From Microthrixaceae bacterium (GTDB lineage Bacteria; Actinomycetota; Acidimicrobiia; Acidimicrobiales; Microtrichaceae), in contig JAMLGM010000012.1 of the NCBI GenBank assembly GCA_023957975.1, forward strand, positions 1 to 58,485: 58,485 nt of DNA, given 5' to 3'. Below are positions 16,320-24,946 of this stretch, one piece after another. The translations under genes and the position numbers were made by a program. The notes beneath the pieces were generated by a model. That model had not been told where the DNA came from and ran no database searches. It saw only the letters and a program-made list of their open reading frames with translations. Position 1 is the stretch's first letter. Each line of letters begins with the position of its first letter.

Positions 16320-18044
16320 ATGCGCTGGTCGAAGCTGTTCATCCCAACCCTGAAGGAAACCCCGGGCGACGCCGAGGCGATCAGTCACAAGCTGCTCATC
16401 CGTGCCGGTTTCGTGCGGCAACTCCACGCCGGCCACTACTCCCTTCTGCCGCTGGGCCTGCGGAGCCACAACAAGGTCGCGGCGATCATCCGGGAGGAGA
16501 TGGACGCCATCGGCGACCAGGAGTTCTCGCTGCCCGCGATGCACCCCGCCGCACTGTGGCAGGAGTCGGGGCGCTGGGAGACCATGGGCGCCGAGATGTT
16601 CCGCCTCGAGGACCGACGCGGCAACGAATTGGCGCTCGGCATGACCCACGAGGAGGTCTTCACGACCCTCGCCCGCGAGATCACCTCCTACCGGGACCTC
16701 CCCCAGTCCTGGTACCAGGTGCAGACGAAGTTCCGCGACGAGCCCCGGCCCAAGGCCGGACTGTTGCGGGTTCGGGAGTTCTTCATGAAGGACGCCTACA
16801 GCTTCGACCTCGACACCGCCGGCCTCGACGCCTCGTTCGAGGCCCACCGTGGCGCCTACCAGCGCATCTTCGACCGCCTCGGCCTGCCGGCGTTTCCCGT
16901 CATGGCGAGTTCCGGCGCCATGGGCGGGGGCCAGAGCCTCGAGTTCATGGTTCCCTCGGCTGCAGGCGAGGACGACGTCATCATCTGCCCGAACTGTGAT
17001 TACCGCGCCAATGTTGAACGGGCCACCTCGGCGCTGATGGAAATCGGACCCAAGGACGGCCCCGATGAGGTCGAGCGTTTCGAGACCCCTGGCGTCGTCA
17101 CGATCGAACAGCTCGCGAAGTTCCCCGGTGGGGCCGGGGCCGTGCACCAGATCAAGACCCTCGTCTACGTCATCGACGGCGAGGCGGTCGTGGTGATCCT
17201 GCGCGGCGACCACAACCTGAACGAACAGAAGCTGGCCGACCTCACCGGTGGGATCGACATTCGTCCCGCCGGCGAGGACGAGATCCTCGCACTGCTCGGG
17301 GCCAAACCCGGCTCCCTCGGCGCGGTCGGCGTCACCGGGCCGCGCATCTACGCGGACCTCGCGTTGCAGGGCCGCACCCGGATGACCACCGGCGCCAACG
17401 ACGACGGTTGGCACCTTCGCGGCGTGGACCTCGCCCGCGACATCTCGGTGAGCGAGTGGGCCGATCTACGCACCGTCACCAAGGGCGAGCCGTGCATCGA
17501 ATGCGGCGCCAAACTCACGGTCGAGCGGTGCGTGGAAACCGGGCACATCTTCAAGCTGGGCACGAAGTACTCCGACGCCATGGGCGCCACGGTTCTCGAC
17601 CCCAACGGCGATCTCGTGCCGCTCATCATGGGGTGCTACGGGATCGGGGTCGGCCGTGCGCTGGCGGTCGCTATCGAAACCCACAACGACGACAAGGGCA
17701 TGGTCCTTCCGGTCACCGTGGCCCCCTTTGAGGTGTGCATCACGATCGTCAAGGTCGACGACCCCGAGTCGGTTCGCTCCGCCGAGACGATCTATAACGA
17801 ACTGCGCAACCTGGGCATCGACGTGATCCTCGACGACCGCGACGAACGCCCCGGGGTGAAGTTCGCAGACTCCGAACTCGTCGGAATTCCGTTCCGGATC
17901 ACGGTCGGGCCGAAGGCGCTCGCCGCCGGCAACGTCGAGTTCACGGTTCGAGACGGCCGCACCTCCAGCGAAGTGCCGCTCGGGGAGGTCGTCTCCCACA
18001 CGACCGAGCTGGTGCACGCCGGCCGTCGCCTCGGCATGGGCTGA
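16320..18044 (+). CDS. proS: Prolyl-tRNA synthetase, bacterial type with editing insertion
   Basis: 574 residues; charges tRNA-Pro. Class II motif 2 (FRDEPRPKAGLLRVREF) and motif 3 (GCYGIGVGRALAVAIE) flank a ~180-residue INS editing domain (about 225-400, with the HQIKTLVYV segment). A C-terminal anticodon-binding domain follows. The start is the ATG at 16320; upstream in-frame sequence runs through the divergent argD promoter. The stop codon is the beginning of a 14/15-bp tandem array, and a strong terminator hairpin follows. Confidence 0.97.
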   Translation: MRWSKLFIPTLKETPGDAEAISHKLLIRAGFVRQLHAGHYSLLPLGLRSHNKVAAIIREEMDAIGDQEFSLPAMHPAALWQESGRWETMGAEMFRLEDRRGNELALGMTHEEVFTTLAREITSYRDLPQSWYQVQTKFRDEPRPKAGLLRVREFFMKDAYSFDLDTAGLDASFEAHRGAYQRIFDRLGLPAFPVMASSGAMGGGQSLEFMVPSAAGEDDVIICPNCDYRANVERATSALMEIGPKDGPDEVERFETPGVVTIEQLAKFPGGAGAVHQIKTLVYVIDGEAVVVILRGDHNLNEQKLADLTGGIDIRPAGEDEILALLGAKPGSLGAVGVTGPRIYADLALQGRTRMTTGANDDGWHLRGVDLARDISVSEWADLRTVTKGEPCIECGAKLTVERCVETGHIFKLGTKYSDAMGATVLDPNGDLVPLIMGCYGIGVGRALAVAIETHNDDKGMVLPVTVAPFEVCITIVKVDDPESVRSAETIYNELRNLGIDVILDDRDERPGVKFADSELVGIPFRITVGPKALAAGNVEFTVRDGRTSSEVPLGEVVSHTTELVHAGRRLGMG

Positions 18045-18132
18045 CCCCGCCTGGACTGACCCCGCCTGGATTGAACCGTCTGGACTGACCCCGCCTGGAT
18101 TGAACCGTCTGGACTGACCCCGCCTGGACTGG
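18041..18132. repeat. 14/15-bp tandem array starting at the proS stop codon
   Basis: Alternating units CTGGACTGACCCCGC (15) and CTGGATTGAACCGT (14). Every unit carries a TGA, and the first TGA is the proS stop. Confidence 0.93.
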
Positions 18133-18161
18133 TCGCTAAAACACCAACGCCACAACGCGAA

Positions 18162-18197
18162 CGAGGCGCACTCACCTTCAGCGGTGAGTGCGCCTCG
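18162..18197. terminator. Bidirectional terminator between proS and the HtaA-like gene
   Basis: Perfect 15-bp stem (CGAGGCGCACTCACC), 6-nt loop TTCAGC. It is followed on the plus side by T-rich sequence (GTGTTTGTTG) and lies between convergent genes. Confidence 0.85.
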
Positions 18198-18256
18198 CTC
18201 GTGTTTGTTGATTCGTTCAGCGACCGGGTCGGCTCGTCGCCAGCCAACCCCTGCGC

Positions 18257-19162
18257 TCAGCCGGCGATCGAGTAGTTCACCGAGAACGGAAGCTGCACCT
18301 TGAGTGCGTCGGCGGCGCCGCCACTCGAGTACCAGTACGAGCTGAGACCCGTCGCGTTCTGGAAGTTCACGAAGTTCTGCGGCCACGAGCCGTGGTACGC
18401 CGTGCCCGAAGCGCTCTGCGGCGCGGCATCGGGGTGGGTCGTCACGACCTTGCCCAGGTAGTTGGGCTGAGCGGCCGAAGCTCCGGTCGCGATCGAGCCC
18501 GAGCTGTAGAAGTTCGGGACCTCGGCAAGGGTGACGTTGGTCTTCGGCAGGGTGACTCCGGGTGCTTCCGGATCGCTCTGGTCCTTGGCGATGCCGCTGA
18601 GGGTCGCGGTCAGGGTCCCCTTGCCGGAGGCATCGACGGTCAGCTTCGGGTTGGCAACCTGGAACGGGACATAGCTGCCGTAGAAGTTGATGGTGAAGGT
18701 GCCGCTCCAGGAGATCGTCGCCACGCCGGTTGCGGTGTTGACCTTGCCGGTTCCGGCCGTGTAGCGAACCTTCTGGTCGAGGAAGTTCGAGTTGCCCGTC
18801 GTCACCGCCGCGCCATTGCCCTTCTTGGTGCGGTTGGCGAACGACACCGCAGACTCCGAGCCGATCGGCACGAAGGTTCCCGAGGCATTCTTCTTCAGCA
18901 CGGTCGCGTTGCCGTGGGTGGCGTTGTTGTAGGTGGCGTCGTTGGTGGCGGCGGCCGTGCCGGCGTTCCACCAGTTGAACTGACCGGGGGCGAAGGCCGC
19001 GTTGTTGGCCTCGCGACTGATCTCCCATTCGAAGACAGCGTTGCTGACCGACTTGACGTTCGGATCCGGCGTTCCCGACTCCGGTGGGGTGCAGGCTCCG
19101 ACCAAGCCAGCGGTGGCCAGGGCGGCCACGGCCACTGCACGTCGGCGACTGAAGATCTTCAT
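18257..19162 (-). CDS. HtaA-like secreted lipoprotein (heme-binding family)
   Basis: 301 residues. Signal peptide with lipobox LVGACTP (Cys about residue 24). One HtaA-type domain follows: FEWEISREANNAAF near the front, GNATVLKKN, the KVRYTAGTGKVNTATG / ISWSGTFTINFYGSYVPF core, and a C-terminal SYWYSSGGAADALK segment. In Corynebacterium and other actinobacteria HtaA proteins bind heme at the surface and pass it to HmuT. Start ATG 19162 has a purine-rich leader (GGAGAAG). It faces away from the HtaA/HmuT-like genes across a 221-bp divergent region with iron-box-like sequences. Heme binding is inferred from the family. Confidence 0.8.
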   Translation of the reverse strand: MKIFSRRRAVAVAALATAGLVGACTPPESGTPDPNVKSVSNAVFEWEISREANNAAFAPGQFNWWNAGTAAATNDATYNNATHGNATVLKKNASGTFVPIGSESAVSFANRTKKGNGAAVTTGNSNFLDQKVRYTAGTGKVNTATGVATISWSGTFTINFYGSYVPFQVANPKLTVDASGKGTLTATLSGIAKDQSDPEAPGVTLPKTNVTLAEVPNFYSSGSIATGASAAQPNYLGKVVTTHPDAAPQSASGTAYHGSWPQNFVNFQNATGLSSYWYSSGGAADALKVQLPFSVNYSIAG

Positions 19163-19223
19163 TGCGATGCTTCTCCTTCACGGATTGGTCGGCAGCCGAG
19201 CGCTCACACGCTGGCCTGCCGCA

Positions 19224-19377
19224 TATGAGGTTGACCTACCATATCGAGATAGCACGGCCTACGCCAGACTGGAGCGGCGGCTACCGACGATCGGCGACGG
19301 GCCCAAACAACCGCGAACACCACGCCACGACGGTTGCGACGAGCGACTTGCCATTCGATGTATGGCGTACCTAACAT
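19224..19377. promoter_or_regulatory. Two DtxR/IdeR-like sequences in the divergent HtaA promoter region
   Basis: TGAGGTTGACCTACCATA (19227-19244) and, on the minus strand, TTAGGTACGCCATAC (from 19375 downwards) each match about 12 positions of the 19-bp DtxR/IdeR consensus. One lies 65-85 bp upstream of the lipoprotein start and the other 7-23 bp upstream of the surface protein start. Matches are imperfect. Confidence 0.4.
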
Positions 19378-19383
19378 CGCCGC

Positions 19384-20553
19384 ATGATCCGATCGACCTC
19401 TCGAATCGTCGCGGCGTTCGCGCTCACCGCGTCCGTCACCGTCGCCTCCGTCGGACTGGGCGTTGATGCGCCTGTGGCATCGGCCGCGACATCACGGGTC
19501 AAGGCACAGGTCCAGCAGTGCGGCAACATCACCGCGGCGTCCCAGCTCACCGTCGACAAGACCACGCTGCCCGCGACCGGAACCACCGAGATCACGGTCA
19601 CCGGACGGAGCTACCAGGCGCCGCTGCGCGACTGCACCAAGCCGGTCTTCGGCGGCATCTACGTGTTCTTCGGTTGGGTCAAGCCCGGGGGCCAGTGGGG
19701 TCCGTCCTGGAAGTCCTCGAACAGCACCGACGGCCTGTTCGGCTACACCTTCAGCTACCCGGGCGAGGGCGGCGGCGACGACACCCGCGACGACGGCACC
19801 GGAACCGTGCGACTCGTCGCCTTCTCCCCCGGCGGCGAATCCGGCGACGCCACCCCCTTTCACATGGACGGCTCTGGCAACTGGCAGACCACGCTGACCG
19901 TTCGAGGATCGTCGTACCACTTCAAGAACGTCCGAACCGACGAGGAGTTCACCGTCGACTGCCTCAAGGTGCAGTGCGGCGTGTTGACCATCGGCGGACA
20001 CGGCATCACGAGCCGTCCAAACGAACAGTTCACGCCGATCAACTTCACCACCGGCGGCGGCCAGGTCGTCGTGCCGCCTGCGAATCCGAACCCTGGTGTC
20101 GGCGGGTCGGGTTCGGCTGCTTCGGGCACGGGCGGGTCGGGCTCGGGCGGGTCGGGCTCGAAGGGCGCGGCATCGAACAGCGGTTCCAACAGCGGCTCGG
20201 GCAGTGCCTCGGGCGGCGTTTCCGGTGGTGCCTCGGGCGGCGATTCCGGCACCGACGCGGCGAGCGGCGGCGACCCAGCGTCCGACCCCGCAACGGAATC
20301 GGCGACCGTTGGCGAAGCCGGCACCCTCGGGGAGGCACCCGATGCCAGCGTCGCCGAAGCAACCGAGGAGCGCGAGGCCCTCGACAGTTCCAACACCGCG
20401 GCAAAGGCCCGGGTTCAAGATTTCGGCGGCGACGACTCGGGCGGGGGCTCGGGCATCGTCATCGGCGTCGCCGTGGCGCTCGTTGCAGCGGTTGGTGCCA
20501 CAGGAGCATTCCTCGCACGCAAGAAGCGCCAACCTTCTCCCGACGCCGGCTGA
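19384..20553 (+). CDS. Anchored secreted protein of the heme-uptake-type locus
   Basis: 389 residues. A signal peptide (about 1-34, cleaving after ASA) is followed by an extracytoplasmic domain (about 40-225) with Cys pairs and the segment CGVLTIGGHGITSRP, a pattern seen in neocarzinostatin-like or HtaA-neighbouring proteins of actinobacteria. A Ser/Gly-rich linker (about 235-300) leads to a C-terminal transmembrane helix (IVIGVAVALVAAVGATGAFL) and a basic tail (RKKRQP), so the protein is probably tethered to the membrane or cell wall. It is the first of four same-strand secreted-protein genes, so a role in surface heme or iron capture is inferred from context. Confidence 0.75.
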   Translation: MIRSTSRIVAAFALTASVTVASVGLGVDAPVASAATSRVKAQVQQCGNITAASQLTVDKTTLPATGTTEITVTGRSYQAPLRDCTKPVFGGIYVFFGWVKPGGQWGPSWKSSNSTDGLFGYTFSYPGEGGGDDTRDDGTGTVRLVAFSPGGESGDATPFHMDGSGNWQTTLTVRGSSYHFKNVRTDEEFTVDCLKVQCGVLTIGGHGITSRPNEQFTPINFTTGGGQVVVPPANPNPGVGGSGSAASGTGGSGSGGSGSKGAASNSGSNSGSGSASGGVSGGASGGDSGTDAASGGDPASDPATESATVGEAGTLGEAPDASVAEATEEREALDSSNTAAKARVQDFGGDDSGGGSGIVIGVAVALVAAVGATGAFLARKKRQPSPDAG

Positions 20554-20639
20554 TCCGCCCGGCAACGGAACTCAACCGCCAGACACTCCAGACACTCCAG
20601 ACACCGACACCGATCTCCGCCATCTCCAGGAGCACACGA

Positions 20640-22274
20640 ATGACGAAGCCAACAACGACCAAGGCCCGACTGGCCAGCACGCCAACGCCGATGCGGGTTC
20701 GACGCCCGGCCCGGGCCCTGGCCATGCTGACCACCGTCGCACTCGGCGCTGGGCTGATCGCCTTCACCGACACCGCCGGTGCGGCGCCCCTCAACATCAC
20801 CGACGCGACGTTCGAGTGGTCGGTCAGCGAGGAAGCCAACACGGGTTCGTTCAACGGACAGTGCAACTTCATGTCGGCGGGGGTGTCCGACGGATATGCG
20901 GGCACCTACAAGGCGACCGACGGTAACGCCACGGTGCTCAAGTTGAACTCCGCGAACGAGTACGTCCCGATCTCGGACTACACGACGCGCTGCAAGGACA
21001 AAGACGGCAATAACGTCACGGCGGCGGGTGCTCGCCGTCTCGGTCAAAAGGTGCGCTACACCAAGGGAGTCTGGACTGCCGATCCCGTCACCGGCGAGAC
21101 GTCGATCCAGTTCACCGGCACCTTCTCGGTCAACTACTACGGCACCCTGACGCCGTTCTGGTTCATCAACCCCCGCGTCGAAGTCGACGCCTCCGGAAAC
21201 GGCAAGCTGATCGCTTCCATGGCCGGATACGCCTCCTCGATCGACGACCCCGATGTCCGCGAACTCATCAACCCGGTCGCCAATGTGACCGTTGCGACGT
21301 TCGACACCAACTCGAAGAACAACACGGGGTTTGTGGCGACCCCGCACTGGGCCGGCGTCGAGTACAACGACGGCGAGGTTCCCCAGATCCGGGTCTTTCC
21401 CGGCTGGGGTTCCTGGTCGCTGCCGATGATCAAGATGATGGAACGCCTCGGGCTCGGGGCGTACTGGTACACCACCGGAAGTGCCGCCGATGCCCGCAAG
21501 CCGGGGGCTCCGCTCACGGTGGGATTCGGCGCGACCACCGCTCCGACGACCTCGACTCCCGCCCCGTCGACGACGAAGGCCCCAGGGTCGACGACCACCG
21601 CGGCACCGACCACCGCCGCTCCCACGACCGCGAGTCCGACCACCGCGAGTCCGACCACCGCGACGCCCACCACCGCTGCCCCCACCACCGCTGCCCCCAC
21701 CACCGCGGCGCCGACCACGACTGCAGCGCCCGGTTCCAGCAACGGGATCGACCTCACGGTCGACATTCCCGACGTCGACAACGGCGGAGGCGAGAACCCG
21801 GGCGACGGTGACGGTGACGGCGGCGGAACCGATCCCAGCCTTCCCGACAACGTCTTCAGCTGGACGATCGACGCCGCACAGTCGAGCATCGTGCTCGCCC
21901 CCGTCGCGGGTGGCGCCGACTTCCATCGGTTCTCCGGCTCGCTCGGCAACGTGACCGTCATCGACACTCGCAACAGCCAGGCGGCGTGGTCGCTCACCGG
22001 CCAGGTCAGCGACTTCAGCGGAGGCCTCTCGGGCAAGTACCTCGGATGGACCCCGAAGATCGTGACCGCCGGAGCCGGTGCCATCCCCGGCGGGACTGTC
22101 CCGTCCGGGTTCGTCGCCGGAAACGGCCTGCGCGACGTGTCCTCCCTCGCCTCGGCGCAGAAGGGTCATGCGAAGGGGTCCGCCACCATCGGTGCGGATC
22201 TCGACCTGATGGTGCCCGCCTCCACCGCCGGCGGCCGCCAAACCGCCACGCTCACCCTGACGGCACTGGGCTGA
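20640..22274 (+). CDS. HtaA-domain secreted protein with Thr/Pro linker
   Basis: 544 residues. Signal peptide (hydrophobic AMLTTVALGAGLIAFTDTAGA). HtaA-type domain at about 55-295: ATFEWSVSEEANTGSF, CNFMSAG, GNATVLKLN, KVRYTKGVWT, FTGTFSVNYYGTLTPF, AYWYTTGSAADARK. A tandem TTAAPTTA linker (about 320-365) and a second beta-rich domain follow (NVFSWTIDAAQSSIVLAP...), which resembles half of an HtaA repeat. No C-terminal anchor is visible. The ATG at 20640 follows AGGAG and begins the signal peptide; the frame is open upstream only as a shadow of the previous gene. Probably binds heme outside the cell. Confidence 0.82.
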   Translation: MTKPTTTKARLASTPTPMRVRRPARALAMLTTVALGAGLIAFTDTAGAAPLNITDATFEWSVSEEANTGSFNGQCNFMSAGVSDGYAGTYKATDGNATVLKLNSANEYVPISDYTTRCKDKDGNNVTAAGARRLGQKVRYTKGVWTADPVTGETSIQFTGTFSVNYYGTLTPFWFINPRVEVDASGNGKLIASMAGYASSIDDPDVRELINPVANVTVATFDTNSKNNTGFVATPHWAGVEYNDGEVPQIRVFPGWGSWSLPMIKMMERLGLGAYWYTTGSAADARKPGAPLTVGFGATTAPTTSTPAPSTTKAPGSTTTAAPTTAAPTTASPTTASPTTATPTTAAPTTAAPTTAAPTTTAAPGSSNGIDLTVDIPDVDNGGGENPGDGDGDGGGTDPSLPDNVFSWTIDAAQSSIVLAPVAGGADFHRFSGSLGNVTVIDTRNSQAAWSLTGQVSDFSGGLSGKYLGWTPKIVTAGAGAIPGGTVPSGFVAGNGLRDVSSLASAQKGHAKGSATIGADLDLMVPASTAGGRQTATLTLTALG

Positions 22275-22365
22275 ACTGCCGAGGCTGAGCCGGCCGGGTT
22301 GACCTCACCTGGGCTCATCGGCCCTGAACACCCATTGGCCCTGAACCGACGACACCGATCAGACG

Positions 22366-23709
22366 ATGACTTCTCCACCCACGCTTGGACCGCTGCGACC
22401 GCTGCGGCGCTCGACCCTTCGAAACGGTTCGACGACCTCCGCCGTTCGGGCGCTGATCGTTGCCTCCGCTCTCGCGGTGGTCGGCGCCACCGTCTTCATT
22501 CCCGCGAGTGCCGCCCAGGACGCCCCGGCCGAGACCCCAGCCGCCGAGACCCCAGCCGCCGCGGCCCCGGCCGACGAGGCCGAACAACCGATCTCCTGGT
22601 CGGTCGCCCCGGATCTCGGCAAGGACGGTGCCGACCGCCCGAATTTCGTCCTCGACGCCACCCCCGGCGAGACCCTGCACGACTCCCTCGTCGTGACCAA
22701 CTCCTCCGAGGTCAACCTTGTCCTCGGCGTCTACGCAAGCGACGCGTTCAACACCACCGACGGCAAGATCGACCTACTCGCCGGCGACCAGAAGCCGACC
22801 GATGTCGGTGCCTGGACGACCGCCGACTCGCCATCGGTCACGGTACCCGCAGGCGGCAGGGTCATCGTGCCCTTCACCGTCGCGGTGCCACCAGACGCGT
22901 CCTCTGGAGACCATGTCGGCGGCATCGTCACCTCGCTGGTGATGACCGAACAGGACGCCGAAGGCAACCAGGTGCGGGTGGAACGCAGGCTCGGAACGCG
23001 GATCTACCTTCGCGTGACCGGCGAACTGACACCGGAGTTGTTTTTCGATCGTCTCACCGCCACCCATACCCAGAACTGGAATCCGTTCCGCGGCGGCACG
23101 GTCGAGGTCAGCTACAAGGTGACCAACACCGGCAACACCCGACTGCGAGCCAAGCAGGCCGTCACCGTGCAATCGGGGCTCGGCACCGACATCCGTCGCG
23201 CAGACGGCGAGGACATGGCCGAACTGTTGCCCGGCAACTCCTATGAACTGACCCAGACCGTCGACGGAGTCTGGCCGTTCTTCGCGACGAAGGTCTCGGT
23301 CGAACTGAGCCCGTATGACTCCTCGCTACGCCAAGACGTCGCCCCGGAACAGGTGGTCGGCAACTACCGGCTCTCCCTCTTTCCCGCACCGCAACTCGTC
23401 GGCCTGCTCGTCTTGGCGCTGATCGGCCTCGGCGTCGCCATCGCTCGACGACGCCGACGCAAGGCCCTCGCCGTCGCCATCCAGACCGCGGTCAGCGCGG
23501 CCATCGCCCAAGCACCAGCCCAAGCACCGGCACCGGTGCCGGCACCAGCACCGGCTGCTCCACCGACCCCGGCTGCTCCACCGACCCCGGCACCGGCTGC
23601 TCCACCGACCCCGGCGGATCCCGCTGTCGGCTCCGACTCATCATGGGCCAACGCTCAACCTCCGGAGTGGAATCCGCCGACGGCATCCCCCGCCGACGAA
23701 CCTGCCTGA
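22366..23709 (+). CDS. DUF916-like anchored surface protein
   Basis: 447 residues. Signal peptide ending at PASAAQD; a Pro/Ala/Glu repeat stretch follows, encoded by a 15-bp array. The middle (about 75-330) shows two immunoglobulin-like parts typical of DUF916: ISWSVAPD, VPAGGRVIVPFTVAVPPDA, GDHVGGIVTSL, and VEVSYKVTNTGNTRL. A transmembrane helix (LVGLLVLALIGLGVAIA) with a basic stop-transfer RRRRRK is followed by an Ala/Pro-rich cytoplasmic tail. DUF916 proteins in Gram-positives bind or scaffold other surface proteins. Position between HtaA and the HmuT-like gene suggests part of a surface heme-capture assembly; that is inference. Confidence 0.75.
   Translation: MTSPPTLGPLRPLRRSTLRNGSTTSAVRALIVASALAVVGATVFIPASAAQDAPAETPAAETPAAAAPADEAEQPISWSVAPDLGKDGADRPNFVLDATPGETLHDSLVVTNSSEVNLVLGVYASDAFNTTDGKIDLLAGDQKPTDVGAWTTADSPSVTVPAGGRVIVPFTVAVPPDASSGDHVGGIVTSLVMTEQDAEGNQVRVERRLGTRIYLRVTGELTPELFFDRLTATHTQNWNPFRGGTVEVSYKVTNTGNTRLRAKQAVTVQSGLGTDIRRADGEDMAELLPGNSYELTQTVDGVWPFFATKVSVELSPYDSSLRQDVAPEQVVGNYRLSLFPAPQLVGLLVLALIGLGVAIARRRRRKALAVAIQTAVSAAIAQAPAQAPAPVPAPAPAAPPTPAAPPTPAPAAPPTPADPAVGSDSSWANAQPPEWNPPTASPADEPA
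22528..22572. repeat. 15-bp tandem array after a signal peptide
   Basis: Three units GCCGAGACCCCAGCC (last one diverged), encoding AETPA-type repeats of the DUF916-like protein. A longer 18-bp Ala/Pro-coding repeat is near the 3' end of the same gene (about 23563-23620). Confidence 0.85.
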
Positions 23710-23738
23710 CCCCCCTGTCGCACCCGAAAGACCTCACC

Positions 23739-24869
23739 ATGTCCCGCCCGTCCCGCTTGTCCCGCCCGACGCCCCCGTCCCGCCCAGCCGCGTCAGCCCG
23801 TCACCGACGTACCCCGAGGTTCTTCGCGACGACGATCGCCGCCGTGTGCGCGATATCGCTCGCCGCTGGCTGCGGGGCCGAAACCGACAGCTCGTCGACG
23901 GGTTCGCAGGTTCCCGCCGGCGTGAAATGCAGCGGGGCGAGAACCGCGAGCTCCTCGGGGTGGACCGAACCGCTCGAGTCCGACATCGAACCCCAACTCC
24001 CCGTGACCTACCTGGACAATTCGGCGACCGAGATCACGATCACCGATACCAGCAGGATCCTCGCTCTCGACACCTATGGCACGCTGGGCACCACCGTTCA
24101 CGCACTCGGGCTCGGAGACCAACTCGTCGGACGCGACGTCTCCACCGGAGTGCCCGACCTCGCGGAGCTCCCGGTGGTCACCCACAACGGACACCAACTC
24201 GCCGCCGAGGCCATCCTCAACCTCAACCCCTCGGTGATCCTCACCGACTACAGCATCGGCCCGCTCGAGGTTCAGATGCAGCTTCGCGACGCCGGCATCC
24301 CGGTGGTGATCATGGACGACCAACGCAGTCGGGATGCGATCGGCGACCAGATCCGCGCCGTCGCCGAGGTGCTCGGGGTTGCGGAACGGGGCACGATCCT
24401 GGCCGAACGGGTCGAGGCCGAGATCGCCGAGGCCGAGGCCGAAGTCGCCGAGCTCGCCCCGAAGGACGAGGCCGACAAGGTCCGCATGGTCTTCCTCTAC
24501 ATGCGTGGCAACGCCGGCGTCTTCTACTGGTTCGGAGAAGGCTCCGGCGCCGACGACCTGATCGAGGCGCTCGGCGGTATCGACGTCGCGTCGGAAACCG
24601 GCCTCGCCGGAACCCGACCGCTCAACGCCGAGGGCCTCATCAAGTCCGCTCCCGACCTGTATCTCATGATGTCCGACGGGCTGAGCTCGGTGGGCGGCGT
24701 CGACGGTCTCGCCGATGTCCCGGGCGTGGCCGAGACCAACGCCGGGATCCACCAGTGCACCGTCGACATGTCCGATGCTGAGATCCTCAGTTTCGGTCCG
24801 CAGTTCCCTCACACGCTGCGATCGCTCGGCCACGCCATCTACGACGACCAGGCCAGCGCCAGCCAATAG
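23739..24869 (+). CDS. HmuT-like heme/iron ABC-transporter substrate-binding lipoprotein
   Basis: 376 residues. Signal peptide with lipobox LAAGC. Peripla_BP_2 fold: ITDTSRILALDTYGTLG at the front, GRDVSTGVPDLAELPVVTH, LNPSVILTDYSIGP, a coiled Glu/Ala-rich linker helix (EAEIAEAEAEVAELAPKDEA), and the FYWFGEGSGADDLIEALGG region. This is the layout of HmuT/BtuF-type proteins. It would receive heme from HtaA-like proteins. No permease or ATPase gene follows, so the import complex must be encoded elsewhere. The start ATG 23739 has no clear Shine-Dalgarno sequence. The stop codon lies in a 16-bp array. Confidence 0.83.
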   Translation: MSRPSRLSRPTPPSRPAASARHRRTPRFFATTIAAVCAISLAAGCGAETDSSSTGSQVPAGVKCSGARTASSSGWTEPLESDIEPQLPVTYLDNSATEITITDTSRILALDTYGTLGTTVHALGLGDQLVGRDVSTGVPDLAELPVVTHNGHQLAAEAILNLNPSVILTDYSIGPLEVQMQLRDAGIPVVIMDDQRSRDAIGDQIRAVAEVLGVAERGTILAERVEAEIAEAEAEVAELAPKDEADKVRMVFLYMRGNAGVFYWFGEGSGADDLIEALGGIDVASETGLAGTRPLNAEGLIKSAPDLYLMMSDGLSSVGGVDGLADVPGVAETNAGIHQCTVDMSDAEILSFGPQFPHTLRSLGHAIYDDQASASQ

Positions 24870-24918
24870 CAGCGCCAGCCAATAGCAGCGCCAGCCAATA
24901 GCAGCGCCGGCCAAAACA
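24855..24918. repeat. 16-bp tandem array at the HmuT-like stop codon
   Basis: Unit AGCGCCAGCCAATAGC in three exact copies plus one diverged copy. The first three contain the TAG stop. Confidence 0.97.
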
Positions 24919-24946
24919 GCTCCGCGACAGGCCCACTGGAGGATCC

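Noticed and set aside
19518..20639. Open frame extending the HtaA-domain gene 374 codons upstream
   Set aside because: It is a shadow of the surface-protein gene in another frame; a Shine-Dalgarno sequence, ATG and signal peptide mark the start at 20640.
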